Source: Natronomonas gomsonensis (GTDB lineage: Archaea; Halobacteriota; Halobacteria; Halobacteriales; Haloarculaceae). Taken from it: a stretch of 64,000 bases of DNA. The stretch spans positions 1,178,001 to 1,242,000 of the forward strand of contig NZ_CP101323.1 of the NCBI RefSeq assembly GCF_024300825.1. Reading direction: 5' to 3'. Each line of letters opens with the position of its first letter. Position 1 is the stretch's first letter. This document shows, one piece after another, positions 33,507 to 41,801 of this stretch. The notes beneath the pieces were generated by a model. It was not told the DNA's origin, ran no database searches, and saw nothing but the letters and a program-made list of their open reading frames with translations. The position numbers were made by a program, and so were the translations under genes.

Positions 33507-35324
33507 TCACAGCCGAACGGTGAGTTGCGCGCCGCCGCCGTCGCTTTCACCGATATCGAGCGACCAGCCGTGGCCCTCGACGACCCGCTGGATGATGGCG
33601 AGACCGAACCCCGTCCCGTCTTCTTTCGTCGTGTAGCCGGGTTCGAGCACCGCCTCGCGCTTCTCCGGGGGGATACCCTCACCGTCGTCAGCGATGTAGA
33701 ATCCCGTTCCGTCGTCGAGCGCACCCACGGTGACCGTCACGTCCGACCCGCCGTGGGTGACTGCGTTCGCGAAGGCGTTTTCGAGCAGTTGGTTGAGTCG
33801 GTCGGCGTCGGCCTCGAAGCAGAGGTCCGACTCGATTCGGAGCCCCGCATCAGCGGTGGCGACGAGCGACCACGATTCCTCGGCGCTCTCCCGGAGCGAA
33901 ACCGTACTCGCTTCACCCACCTCTCGGCCCTCCGAAGCCAACCAGAGCACGTCGTCGATGATGCGGTCCATGTGCGTCAGCGAGCGGCGTATCTCGTGTA
34001 AGTCGTCGTCGTCGCCGATGCGCTCTTCGAGGATATCGAGGTAGCCGAGCGCGACCGAAAGCGGGTTCCGAAGGTCGTGGGAAACCACCCCGGCGAACTC
34101 ATCGAGCCGTTCGTTCTTCCGTTCGAGTGCGCGGTAGTTTTCGATTCGGTCGATGACGGCCTCCAGGTTCGTCGCGAACACTCGCGCGATGCCCACGTCG
34201 GTGTCGTCGAACGAGGCGGTCGTCGCGACGTGTATCAGCCCGTAGTCCCCGACCGGAAGGAGCAACTCCTCGACGGCGTCGCTCGTGGCCGAGTGGGAGA
34301 CGCCGGAGCGGTGTTGTGGGTCGCTGCTCTCGAAGGAAATCCACCGCCGGTCCTCGGTCGACTCGATAGCGGACGGTTCGAAGCCCTCGAAGGATTCGCG
34401 GGCGGTCTTTGCCGCCGGGACGAGTGTGCCCTCGTCGTCGGTCGTACAGTACACGGAGACGAGTTCGGCATCGAGCAGTTCGTCGAGTTGGTCGCGCGCG
34501 CGGTCGGCGATGTGGTCCGGCGAGGCGAGCTCGAGCCACTCGCGGGTCGCGTCGTGGAGTGCTCGGAGACGGCGCCGCCACGCCCGCCTGTCGGTGATGT
34601 CGGCGTTGACCGCGACGAAGCGGACGATTTCGCCGTCGACGTGAATCGGGGCGATGGTCTGATTGACAACGTAGCGGCTGCCGTCCTTGCGCTCATTGAC
34701 GATTTCGCTCTGCCAGGCGTTGCCGTCCAGAATCGTCTCCCAGAGGTTCTCGTAGAACGCGTCGTCGTGTTCGCCGGATTTCAGTATCGCCGGCCGGGCA
34801 CCCAGCGCCTCCGCGGCACTGTAACCCGTCGTCGCCTCGAAGGCCGGATTGACGTACCGTATCGTCCCGTCGGTGTCGGTGATGTAGATGGAGTGACCAG
34901 CCTGTTCGACAGCGCGTTTGAAACTCCGCAGTCGGATGTCTGCGCTTCCGGCCGCTTGCTCGGTGAGCACTCGCTCGACGGCTTCGAGGAGCCGTTCGAC
35001 CCGGGCGTCGGCGTCGGAAGGGACGTACTCGACGCCGTCGGTGCGAAGCGCTCGGACCGCGAGGCGCTCGCTGCCCTCCGATGGAAACAGCACCACCGGA
35101 ACGTCGGTGGCTTCCGTCCGAAGGTCGGAGACGACCGTCATCCCATCACCGTCGGGGAGAGGCGTCGCACAGACCACGCAGTCGACCGGCCGCTCTCGGA
35201 GCGCCCCGCGGGCCGCCGACAGCGACTGCTCGAAGAGCACGCGAGCCGAAATGTGCTCCTCGAGGGACGAACACCCCTGTCGAAGCGACTCGCACCCACC
35301 CACACACAGAACCGTCTGAGACAC
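33507..35324 (-). CDS. Histidine kinase with degenerate receiver, PAS and GAF domains
   Basis: 605 residues from a GTG start (VSQTVLCVGG). Domain order: receiver-like (1-120), PAS (about 140-255: YITDTDGTIRYVNPAFEATTGYS region), GAF (about 270-400), HisKA H-box VVSHDLRNPLSVALGYLD and HATPase (NAFANAVTHGG, IADDGEGIP, GTGFGLAIIQRVVEGHGW). In the receiver the phospho-Asp position reads CVVCATPLPD, so the acceptor Asp is Ala, and the distal Lys is replaced by Ser (LFPSEGSE): it is probably a pseudo-receiver. The GTG is chosen because a TATA box overlaps the upstream ATG at 35351 and lies about 29 bp before this GTG. Confidence 0.9.
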   Translation of the reverse strand: MSQTVLCVGGCESLRQGCSSLEEHISARVLFEQSLSAARGALRERPVDCVVCATPLPDGDGMTVVSDLRTEATDVPVVLFPSEGSERLAVRALRTDGVEYVPSDADARVERLLEAVERVLTEQAAGSADIRLRSFKRAVEQAGHSIYITDTDGTIRYVNPAFEATTGYSAAEALGARPAILKSGEHDDAFYENLWETILDGNAWQSEIVNERKDGSRYVVNQTIAPIHVDGEIVRFVAVNADITDRRAWRRRLRALHDATREWLELASPDHIADRARDQLDELLDAELVSVYCTTDDEGTLVPAAKTARESFEGFEPSAIESTEDRRWISFESSDPQHRSGVSHSATSDAVEELLLPVGDYGLIHVATTASFDDTDVGIARVFATNLEAVIDRIENYRALERKNERLDEFAGVVSHDLRNPLSVALGYLDILEERIGDDDDLHEIRRSLTHMDRIIDDVLWLASEGREVGEASTVSLRESAEESWSLVATADAGLRIESDLCFEADADRLNQLLENAFANAVTHGGSDVTVTVGALDDGTGFYIADDGEGIPPEKREAVLEPGYTTKEDGTGFGLAIIQRVVEGHGWSLDIGESDGGGAQLTVRL

Positions 35325-35349
35325 GTTGGTAACACTTGCCACCTCACAC

Positions 35350-35357
35350 ATATAAAA
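35350..35357 (-). promoter_or_regulatory. TATA box that fixes the kinase start
   Basis: Minus-strand TTTTATAT centred about 29 bp before the GTG at 35324. It physically overlaps the first available ATG, so that ATG would not be in the mRNA. Confidence 0.65.
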
Positions 35358-35438
35358 AACCGGACCATATCGATAGCGAAACTTCGACGTTCGGTACGAC
35401 CCCACAACTCAAGACGCCGGCCGGCAGAGTGACCGACA

Positions 35439-36272
35439 GTGAAGCCGCATCCCCCGACGCCGGCAATCGGCGACGCTCCCGAGATGCTGCTCGATGGCGG
35501 CCACCTCTGGATACAGGAACTGCTCGACGGGGCCCCGTTTCGGTTTCGGCTTCGGTCGAGCGGTGTCATCGAGGTCGGCGATGGACGGCGACGGTTCGGC
35601 GACAGAGAGGTCCCGCTTCCCTACGAACACGCAGTTCGGTACGTCCGAGCGAACCTCGACCGTGAGGCGCTTCGACGTGCCGTCGACGACGTGGCGTCGG
35701 TGACGTTCCTCGGCGTCGCGATGCATCACCAGTCTGTCGACTACGACTGGCATCGGATACCGTCGGTGCTTGGCGTCGACGTTTTCGACGCCGACAGGGA
35801 CCGCTATCTGTCGCCGGACGCCGTCGAGGGAGTGTACGAACGGCTCGGTCTGGAGTCGGTCAACACCTTCGAGAAGGAACACAGGGCGCTCGATTTCGAC
35901 CCGAAGACGGTGTCGGTTCCTGACTCCGCGTACTACGACGGCCCCGCCGCAGGCCTGCTGGTTCGTGACAAGACCGGCAACCGGGCGGTGGTGTCGAATC
36001 CGGACGTCGAGTTGGATGTCGACCCCGAACCGCTGTCGATGTCGGCCGAAGAGGCGGCCGAGCGCTACGCGACCGACCGGCGCTTCGACCGGATCGCGGC
36101 GGCGCTGAAAACGGAGGGGAGGGCGGTGACCGTCGACGCTCTCTTCGAGCGCACCGTCGAGTCGATTCTTCGGGGCGCTCACGACCGCCTGTTGCACCCC
36201 GAATCGAGCGTCGAGATTGGCGACTTCCGTTCGGCGGTCGCCGCGCGAGCGCGAGCGTGGCTCTCGGAATGA
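35439..36272 (+). CDS. RNA-ligase-fold protein with altered nucleotidyl-Lys motif
   Basis: 277 residues (GTG start; MKPHPPTPAIGDAPEMLLDG). It resembles haloarchaeal RNA-ligase family proteins: motif I region HLWIQELLDGAPFRF, motif III-like FLGVAMHHQSVDYDW and motif IV-like AAGLLVRDKTGNRAV, followed by a helical C-terminal domain (DRRFDRIAAALKTEG). The KxDG nucleotidyl-transfer motif reads L28-L29-D30-G31, so the lysine that would carry AMP is absent. Either the protein is inactive as a ligase and serves a binding role, or another lysine is used. Family placement is by motif order and is moderately sure. Confidence 0.72.
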   Translation: MKPHPPTPAIGDAPEMLLDGGHLWIQELLDGAPFRFRLRSSGVIEVGDGRRRFGDREVPLPYEHAVRYVRANLDREALRRAVDDVASVTFLGVAMHHQSVDYDWHRIPSVLGVDVFDADRDRYLSPDAVEGVYERLGLESVNTFEKEHRALDFDPKTVSVPDSAYYDGPAAGLLVRDKTGNRAVVSNPDVELDVDPEPLSMSAEEAAERYATDRRFDRIAAALKTEGRAVTVDALFERTVESILRGAHDRLLHPESSVEIGDFRSAVAARARAWLSE

Positions 36273-36281
36273 CGCTCCATC

Positions 36282-36938
36282 TCAGATGGGAAGCACCGAG
36301 AACCCGAAGACGTAGCCGGAGACGATGTCGGCGGCGAACAGCAGGAAGACGACGACGGCAGCGTAGTGAAACCAGCCGCTGTCGAAGCGCTGACTCCCGC
36401 GGTGAAACACGAGGGCGGTAAGCAGACTCACGGGGACGATAGCGAGCATCTCGCCGACCCAGATGCCGGGGTGGATGCCGTACTGGACGGCGAGGCTGAT
36501 GGTGACGAGTTGGGTCTTGTCGCCGAACTCGGCGACACCCATCACCGAGAGCGCCGTGAGGTAGCCGCCGGCCTGCTCGACGACCCCTTCGTCGTCGAGA
36601 CCCGGACCGTCCCCGGGAGGGCCGCCGTCGGTACGGGCCACCGGGTCCCCGGAGTCGCCATCACGGTGCAGTGAATAAAGAATCAGCCCAGCGAAGACGA
36701 CGAACAGTCCGGCCGTGATGGCGTCGAGGTACATCTCCGGGAGCGCGTTCTTGAGCGCCTCGCCGAGCAGTATCTCGAGGGCCGTCCACCCGCCGAAGGC
36801 GGTGGCTGCTCCGGCGACGACCCAGTAGGGGTTGTACCGCGTTGAAAGCCCCGCAATGACGAACTGGCCCTTCTCGCCGGGAAGTGCCAGCAACTGCAGC
36901 AGGAATGCGGTCGTAAGTACCTCTATCCACCCGGCCAT
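36282..36938 (-). CDS. GDT1/TMEM165-family membrane transporter
   Basis: 218 residues with six or seven helices in two halves joined by an acidic, Pro/Gly-rich loop (GDSGDPVARTDGGPPGDG). The second half has the canonical E-x-G-D-K-T motif (VAEFGDKTQLVTISL); the first half reads ALPGEKGQFVIAG, in which the Asp and following Lys are replaced. GDT1 proteins exchange Ca2+ or Mn2+ for H+. With one motif altered, ion selectivity or stoichiometry may differ. The start is the ATG giving MAGWIEVLTTAFLL; the longer frame is non-coding. Convergent with the RNA-ligase-like gene. Confidence 0.85.
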   Translation of the reverse strand: MAGWIEVLTTAFLLQLLALPGEKGQFVIAGLSTRYNPYWVVAGAATAFGGWTALEILLGEALKNALPEMYLDAITAGLFVVFAGLILYSLHRDGDSGDPVARTDGGPPGDGPGLDDEGVVEQAGGYLTALSVMGVAEFGDKTQLVTISLAVQYGIHPGIWVGEMLAIVPVSLLTALVFHRGSQRFDSGWFHYAAVVVFLLFAADIVSGYVFGFSVLPI

Positions 36939-37024
36939 CGTCCGCGCTTCGAGACGACGCCGTATGAAAACACCGAGATGACGCAGGGGCAGTGTTCGGG
37001 GGCACTCGATCGCCTGTTCAGCAG

Positions 37025-37031
37025 TATTTAA
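37025..37031 (+). promoter_or_regulatory. TATA box for the glycosyltransferase gene
   Basis: TATTTAA about 28 bp before the ATG at 37056. Confidence 0.6.
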
Positions 37032-37055
37032 CCGGTGTCCTGAGAAAAGGACCCC

Positions 37056-38420
37056 ATGGAAGTCAAGACGGTAGACGATGCGGGGTTCTCCTTCCGGCGA
37101 GCCGCGCTGTACACGGCCATCACGGCAGCGCTGGTCGCCATCGTTCTCGCCCCGACGCTCGTCTACAGCGAGTATCCGCGGTTCCTCAACACCCTGTTGC
37201 TGGTGGGGCTTCTCGGACTCGTCGGGCGGACGTTCCTCTCGGCGCTGCTGTCGTTTCGCGGCGCCAACACCCCCGAGTTGACGCGCTCCGACGAGGACCT
37301 CCCCGCAGTCAGCGTCGTCATCCCGGCGTACAACGAGGAGCCGGTCCTGCCCGACACCATCGAGGCCGCGAAGAACCTCGACTATCCGGCCGAGAAACTG
37401 GAGGTCGTTCTCTGCTATGAGGCCGACTCCGTCGACCGGACCGCCGAAATCTGTCGGGACGCCGCGGCCGACGACCCGCGTTTCAAGGCCGTCGAGCGGG
37501 ACGAACCGGGCGGTGGGAAGGCCAAGGCGATGAACTACGCACTGCAGTACGCCAGCCACGACATCATCGCGATGATAGACGCCGACCACTGCTACAAGCC
37601 CGACGCCCTGCGGCGGGCGATTGCGTGGTTCGACTCCGACGACGACATCTGGTGTATCAAAGGGCGTTGTTACGGGACGAATCCGGACGATTCGATTCTC
37701 GCATTGCACGCGACCGTTGAGCGCCACATCGCCGAGAAGGCCGACCTCTTCGCCCGCGAGGTCATCGGCGGCTACACCATCTTCGGCGGCGGACAGGCGT
37801 TCTTCCGCCGTGAAGTGTTCGAGGAGTTGGGTGATTTCGACGAGGACATGCTCACCGAGGACATCGACATGTCCTCGAAGATTCACGCCGCCGGAAAACG
37901 GCTCGTGATGGACCCGAGCATCATCACCTTCGAGGAGAACCCACCGACGCTGGATGCGTGGTGGAGTCAGCGAAAGCGGTGGGCTCGCGGCTGGATGCAG
38001 GTCGCCGCTCGGTACCTGCTACGGCTCCCCCGGAACCCCCACGTGTCGGCGCGAGTCAAGGCCGATTCGATATACACGCTGGCGTACGCGATTCTGCCGG
38101 CGTTTATCGTCATCGGGCTGCCGCTGTTCCTCATGGGGTGGGTCCCGAGCGTCGAGACGGCGACGTACGTCCCCTACTCGGCGCAGCTGTGGACGCTCAT
38201 CGGCATCTCGCCGATGGTCGTCGCTGCCATCGTGTTCTTTCAGGATTACCGCGAGGGACTCTCTCACCAACCCCGAGAGTACCTCGCGGCCGTCACGTTG
38301 TGGTTCTATCTGGTCTTCCAGACCGCGGTGTTCGTCACCGCGTTCATCGAGGAGTTCGTCGTCCACAAGCCGAGCGTCTACGTGACGACGACGCGAAGCG
38401 ACGTGCCGTCCGACGACTGA
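37056..38420 (+). CDS. Membrane family 2 glycosyltransferase
   Basis: 454 residues. Two N-terminal helices precede a GT-A domain: VVIPAYNEEPVLPDTIEAA, the DAD motif in IIAMIDADHCYKPDAL, the GGGQAFFRREVFEELG acceptor region, the LTEDIDMS TED motif and QRKRWARGW, the Q/R-x-x-R-W signature of processive beta-glycosyltransferases. Four or five helices follow. It resembles cellulose, hyaluronan or poly-GlcNAc synthases and glycolipid synthases; it probably makes an exopolysaccharide or glycolipid at the membrane. Monocistronic. Confidence 0.92.
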   Translation: MEVKTVDDAGFSFRRAALYTAITAALVAIVLAPTLVYSEYPRFLNTLLLVGLLGLVGRTFLSALLSFRGANTPELTRSDEDLPAVSVVIPAYNEEPVLPDTIEAAKNLDYPAEKLEVVLCYEADSVDRTAEICRDAAADDPRFKAVERDEPGGGKAKAMNYALQYASHDIIAMIDADHCYKPDALRRAIAWFDSDDDIWCIKGRCYGTNPDDSILALHATVERHIAEKADLFAREVIGGYTIFGGGQAFFRREVFEELGDFDEDMLTEDIDMSSKIHAAGKRLVMDPSIITFEENPPTLDAWWSQRKRWARGWMQVAARYLLRLPRNPHVSARVKADSIYTLAYAILPAFIVIGLPLFLMGWVPSVETATYVPYSAQLWTLIGISPMVVAAIVFFQDYREGLSHQPREYLAAVTLWFYLVFQTAVFVTAFIEEFVVHKPSVYVTTTRSDVPSDD

Positions 38421-38429
38421 GTTCGGTCG

Positions 38430-38783
38430 CTACTCGTGGCCGCGCCGTCGTGGCCGTCGAAGTCGCTCGCCCGACCGGCCTTCGCCGTCAGCGGTGACGT
38501 GGATGCGCCACTCGTTGGCATCGGAGCGAACCGCCTCGTAGGACCAGCCACGCTCCTCGAGTCGGTCGTACAACGGAATCGGCGCCGCCGCCGCAAGAAT
38601 CAGGAGGTCCTCGCCCTCGGAGCGGTCTTCGAGAGCGTCGAAAACTGCCTCGACCGGCCGGTCCTCCCGCTCCCGCAAATCGACAACGTCCATCGACGCG
38701 ATATTCTGTTCCGAGGAAGCCGCGGCATCAGACTCCGAATCCGCTCTCCCCCCTGCTTTCGTCCGCCGAGTGAGTGCTTGCAT
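38430..38783 (-). CDS. DUF2249-like small protein
   Basis: About 117 residues from MQALTRRTKAGG (an ATG at 38810 would add nine). The C-terminal part, DVVDLREREDRPVEAVFDAL then LLILAAAAPIPLYDRLEERGWSYE and EWRIHVTA, matches the TusA-like DUF2249 pattern (D-x-R-x-x-P and the P-I-P-L-Y/F-x-x-L motif). Such domains accompany sulfur or nitrogen-oxide metabolism genes in haloarchaea. The N-terminal 40 residues are disordered. The C-terminus is Arg-rich (RLRRPRRRGHE). No partner genes are adjacent. Confidence 0.72.
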   Translation of the reverse strand: MQALTRRTKAGGRADSESDAAASSEQNIASMDVVDLREREDRPVEAVFDALEDRSEGEDLLILAAAAPIPLYDRLEERGWSYEAVRSDANEWRIHVTADGEGRSGERLRRPRRRGHE

Positions 38784-38846
38784 ACGCGGAGGGTCGTCTG
38801 CGATACACATAGGAGAGGCCGCTGTGTCTCAGCCGCTGGGATGTGA

Positions 38847-38894
38847 TTGACTGACTATTCAATCAGTTCACAACCCTTTTGACTGAACGGTCAG
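38847..38894. promoter_or_regulatory. Repeated operator-like motif upstream of the MATE gene
   Basis: TTGACTGA occurs at 38847-38854 and again at 38879-38886. The second is part of TGACTGAACGGTCA (38880-38893), a dyad with TGAC/GTCA arms, and the first is followed by ATTCAATCAGTTCA. Such dyads resemble TetR-family operators. No regulator gene adjoins it. Confidence 0.4.
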
Positions 38895-38910
38895 CTAGGT
38901 ACGGTAGAAA

Positions 38911-38964
38911 ATGTGCGGAGCCTCCACCGCAGAACCACACGATGACAGACGGGTGAGGTCCTGA
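38911..38964 (+). CDS. Possible 17-residue leader ORF coupled to the MATE gene
   Basis: ATG at 38911 opens a 17-codon frame (MCGASTAEPHDDRRVRS) whose TGA stop shares its last base with the ATG of the MATE gene (TGATG). It begins about 24 bp after the centre of the operator-like dyad, where a leaderless start would be expected. It could be a leader peptide for translational coupling or just the native 5' region. Very short, so speculative. Confidence 0.25.
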   Translation: MCGASTAEPHDDRRVRS

Positions 38965-40541
38965 TGGACGACTCCCGCCTGGACCGACTGGTGGCGGCGA
39001 TTCGCCGGCGAGTCGGGATGGTGTTCAAGAGCCGCGAGGAGTTCGACCTCACCTCGGGGAGCATCGGCAAGCCGCTGTTCTATCTCTCCTTGCCCATCGT
39101 CATCACGAACCTGCTGCAGACGGCGTACAACCTCGTCGACACCATCTGGTTGGGCCGCTACAGCACGGAGGCGCTGGCGGCGATTAGCTTCGCGTTCCCC
39201 GTCGTGTTCTTCCTCATCTCGCTTGGGTTGGGTATCTCCATCGCCGGAAGTATTCTCGTGGCACAGAACACCGGCGCCGGCGAGGACGCCCGAGCGGAGT
39301 TCGCCGCCTCCCAGACGGTGACGTTTGCCATCATCGCGTCGGTGCTGTTGGGCGGGTTCGGCTACTTCGCCGTCGGCGACATCCTCGAGTTACTCGGTGC
39401 CTCCGAGGAGGTGCTACCGGGGGCGACGGCGTACCTCGAAATCATCTCGCTGGGGATGGTGTTCATGTTCGCCTTTTTCGTGTTCATGTCGCTAATGCGA
39501 GGGTACGGCGACACCATCACCCCGATGCTCGTCATGCTGGTGACGGTGGTCGTCAACCTCATTCTCGACCCGTTTCTCATCTTCGGGTGGGGTCCGTTCC
39601 CGGAGTTGGGCGTCGTCGGTGCCGCCTACGCGACGATATTCTCCCGGGCGATGGCGACGGTCATCGGGATGGCAATCATGTTCCGCGGCACGCGAGGCGT
39701 CGAGATACATCTGTCCCAGATGGCCCCGGACTTCGGCTACTTCAAAAAGCTCCTCCGAATCGGGGTACCGGCGTCCGTCGAAGGCACCGGCAACGCCATC
39801 GCAGTCAACCTGATGTTGGTCATCGTCGGGACGTTCCCGACGGTTGTCGTGGCCGCATACGGCGTCGGCGTCCGGATGTTCTCGGTCATCTTCCTGCCAG
39901 CCATCGCCGTCGGCCGGGGCGTCGAGACGATGGTCGGACAGAACATCGGCGCGGGCGAAGAGGATAGGGCGGCATCGGCGTCGCACTTCGCGGCGCGCTC
40001 GATGTTCGTCGTCCTCGCGGGCGTCGGCGTGTTGACATGGCTCGGCGCCGGCAACATCGTCGCGGTGTTCTCCGACGACCCCGAGGTCGTCGAGGTCGGA
40101 CGGCTGTTCCTCCGGTACGTCGCGCCGACGTTCGGCTTCACCGGCATCTTCCAGTCATACAAGGGCGGGTTCCGCGGAGCAGGACGAACTCTGACCGCCG
40201 CCGTCGTCTCCATCGCCATGCTCGGCGCCATCCGATTGCCCGTCGCCGCGTTGGCCTCCCAGCGACTCATCTACGAGGGGACACTGCTCGATGTCGTCGT
40301 CTCGACGCTGCCGGCAGTCGTCGCCGACCCAATCGGTGCGCTGTTCAGTGCCATCGCTACCTTCTCGATGGGATATGAGGGAATCTGGGTGGCGTTCGCC
40401 GTCTCGAACGTCGCAGGGGCGACCCTCGCGTTCGGGTGGTACATCCGCGGTGGGTGGCGCGATGCCGACCTCACCGAACGGGGCGGGCCGCCCACCGAAT
40501 CAGCCGAATCGCCGGACCCGGAACCGCCTGTCGACGACTAA
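38964..40541 (+). CDS. MATE-family efflux transporter
   Basis: 525 residues with 12 predicted helices. The N-lobe begins FDLTSGSIGKPLFYLSLPIVITNLLQTAYNLVDTIWLG (in part; the P-I-V-x-x-x-L-x-x-x-x-N-x-x-D pattern is the MatE signature) and the C-lobe repeats it (YFKKLLRIGVPASVEGTGNAIAVN). It exports cationic drugs or metabolites using Na+ or H+; in a halophile Na+ coupling is likely (inference). The C-terminus after helix 12 is an acidic tail. Upstream dyads suggest repressor control. Confidence 0.92.
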   Translation: MDDSRLDRLVAAIRRRVGMVFKSREEFDLTSGSIGKPLFYLSLPIVITNLLQTAYNLVDTIWLGRYSTEALAAISFAFPVVFFLISLGLGISIAGSILVAQNTGAGEDARAEFAASQTVTFAIIASVLLGGFGYFAVGDILELLGASEEVLPGATAYLEIISLGMVFMFAFFVFMSLMRGYGDTITPMLVMLVTVVVNLILDPFLIFGWGPFPELGVVGAAYATIFSRAMATVIGMAIMFRGTRGVEIHLSQMAPDFGYFKKLLRIGVPASVEGTGNAIAVNLMLVIVGTFPTVVVAAYGVGVRMFSVIFLPAIAVGRGVETMVGQNIGAGEEDRAASASHFAARSMFVVLAGVGVLTWLGAGNIVAVFSDDPEVVEVGRLFLRYVAPTFGFTGIFQSYKGGFRGAGRTLTAAVVSIAMLGAIRLPVAALASQRLIYEGTLLDVVVSTLPAVVADPIGALFSAIATFSMGYEGIWVAFAVSNVAGATLAFGWYIRGGWRDADLTERGGPPTESAESPDPEPPVDD

Positions 40542-41018
40542 TCGCTGCTGGAAACCGTCAAAGAATACGTCTGTCTCGTACGGCACCCCCGGCGACCGAG
40601 ACGGCGGGTGCACCCCCGAACCCCCCGGACGAGGGACGCCGTCTCGCTCCGTAGCCCGACAGCCAGAATCGGCGGCAACGGTTCGACTGTGACTGTCGGG
40701 TGGCCCCACGCGGCGCTGTGGCCGCGTTTCCGTGCCGTTCCCAACCCTATCACGTCGACACGCGGCGACAGTCGCCGTCGACGCGTGCGATTACGACCCG
40801 ATACCGCGTTTGGTCCCGAACAGTGACGGCCCCGATGCGCCGTCGTATGGGACTTCACACGAGTACATATGTTCTGCAGTAATATAAAATTTATGCTGCG
40901 CATAATCTCTTCGATTATATGCATTCAAATAATCAGTTTCGGACTGGCCACCCACAACGGTCGTTCCCATCGGAGAGCCAAAGAAAGCGTCTGGCAGCGA
41001 CAAAATCGGCCGTTTTGG
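40542..41018. ncRNA. Gene-free, hairpin-rich block; candidate structured RNA
   Basis: No protein fits in these 477 bp. GC-rich sequence from 40590 to about 40790 contains inverted repeats 40597-40606/40637-40646 (10 bp), 40655-40662/40693-40700 (8 bp), 40708-40714/40721-40727 (7 bp) and GTCGAC at 40754-40759 with its copy at 40777-40782 enclosing a GGCG/CGCC stem. It is followed by an abrupt AT-rich segment (40879-40935) with TATA-like TAATATAAAATTTA, well placed to start a minus-strand transcript around 40860. Not recognised as tRNA, rRNA, SRP RNA or RNase P RNA by eye. Confidence 0.4.
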
Positions 41019-41618
41019 TTATTCGTCGTCGACGAGGTCTCCGAAGACGGCCTCCGCGTCGGCAGGCGTATCGAAGTCGTGGAAGTGTTCGCCGCGCTCT
41101 TTCGAGAGGATGTTCAGCGCTGCTGCAGCGCCGTCGCCGACGGAGATGGCGGCCTGCCACTCCTCGGGTCGGACCATCGCACCGGTCGCGTAGGCGTTCT
41201 CCACGCTCGTCTCCATGTCGACGCCGACATCGACCACGTCGCCGTCGAAGTCACAGCCCAGTGACTCCGCGAGGTCGCGGTTGGCGCCCGTCGCGAGGAC
41301 GACGTAGCGAGCGTCGTAACTCCCGTCGTCGGTCTCGATGACGAAGCCGTCGTCGGTCGACTCGACGCCAGTCACTTCCTCGCCCTGCCGGCGGTCGACA
41401 CCGAAATCGTCGACCTGCTGGCGCGCGGTGGCCATGAACTCGCTGCCGCCGACCGACCCGACGCCGAGGTAGTTGAACAGATGCGCTTTGTGCATCCACG
41501 TCTCGTCGGTGTCGAGCAGCGTCGTTTCCAGCCCGTTCTTGCTGGCGAACAGCCCCGCGCTCAGTCCCGCAGGACCGCCACCGACGACGATTACGTCAGA
41601 GTTTCCTGATTCAGTCAT
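41019..41618 (-). CDS. Single-domain FAD-dependent oxidoreductase, thioredoxin-reductase-like
   Basis: 199 residues starting MTESGNSDVIVVGGGPAGLSAGLFA, a Rossmann FAD motif. Further on are the ATG motif in VVLATGANRDLAE and the VDVGVDMETSVENAYATGA segment that binds FAD in thioredoxin reductases. The separate NAD(P) domain and the CxxC redox pair of true thioredoxin reductases are missing, so the protein is about 110 residues shorter. It may act on a small-molecule substrate or partner with another reductase. The frame is open 43 codons upstream but the ATG at 41618 gives the family start. Confidence 0.85.
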   Translation of the reverse strand: MTESGNSDVIVVGGGPAGLSAGLFASKNGLETTLLDTDETWMHKAHLFNYLGVGSVGGSEFMATARQQVDDFGVDRRQGEEVTGVESTDDGFVIETDDGSYDARYVVLATGANRDLAESLGCDFDGDVVDVGVDMETSVENAYATGAMVRPEEWQAAISVGDGAAAALNILSKERGEHFHDFDTPADAEAVFGDLVDDE

Positions 41619-41801
41619 GATAATCTCCGGCCGAACGTCGAGCGGAGCGCCAAGCGCCACCGACGCCCGAAACCGTCCGATATCTCCGTCCCGTAGCAAC
41701 AAAAAACCAGCAGGGAACTCCGTACAATCAGGTAACGGTCGAGTCACGTGGCGACGAAAAGCGACGGCGACAGACCAAGCACCCGAGATGGACGCTCCGG
41801 C

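Noticed and set aside
36282-37886. A 534-codon gene containing the GDT1 protein
   Set aside because: Residues before MAGWIEVL are an antisense shadow of the glycosyltransferase gene; the family start is the internal ATG.
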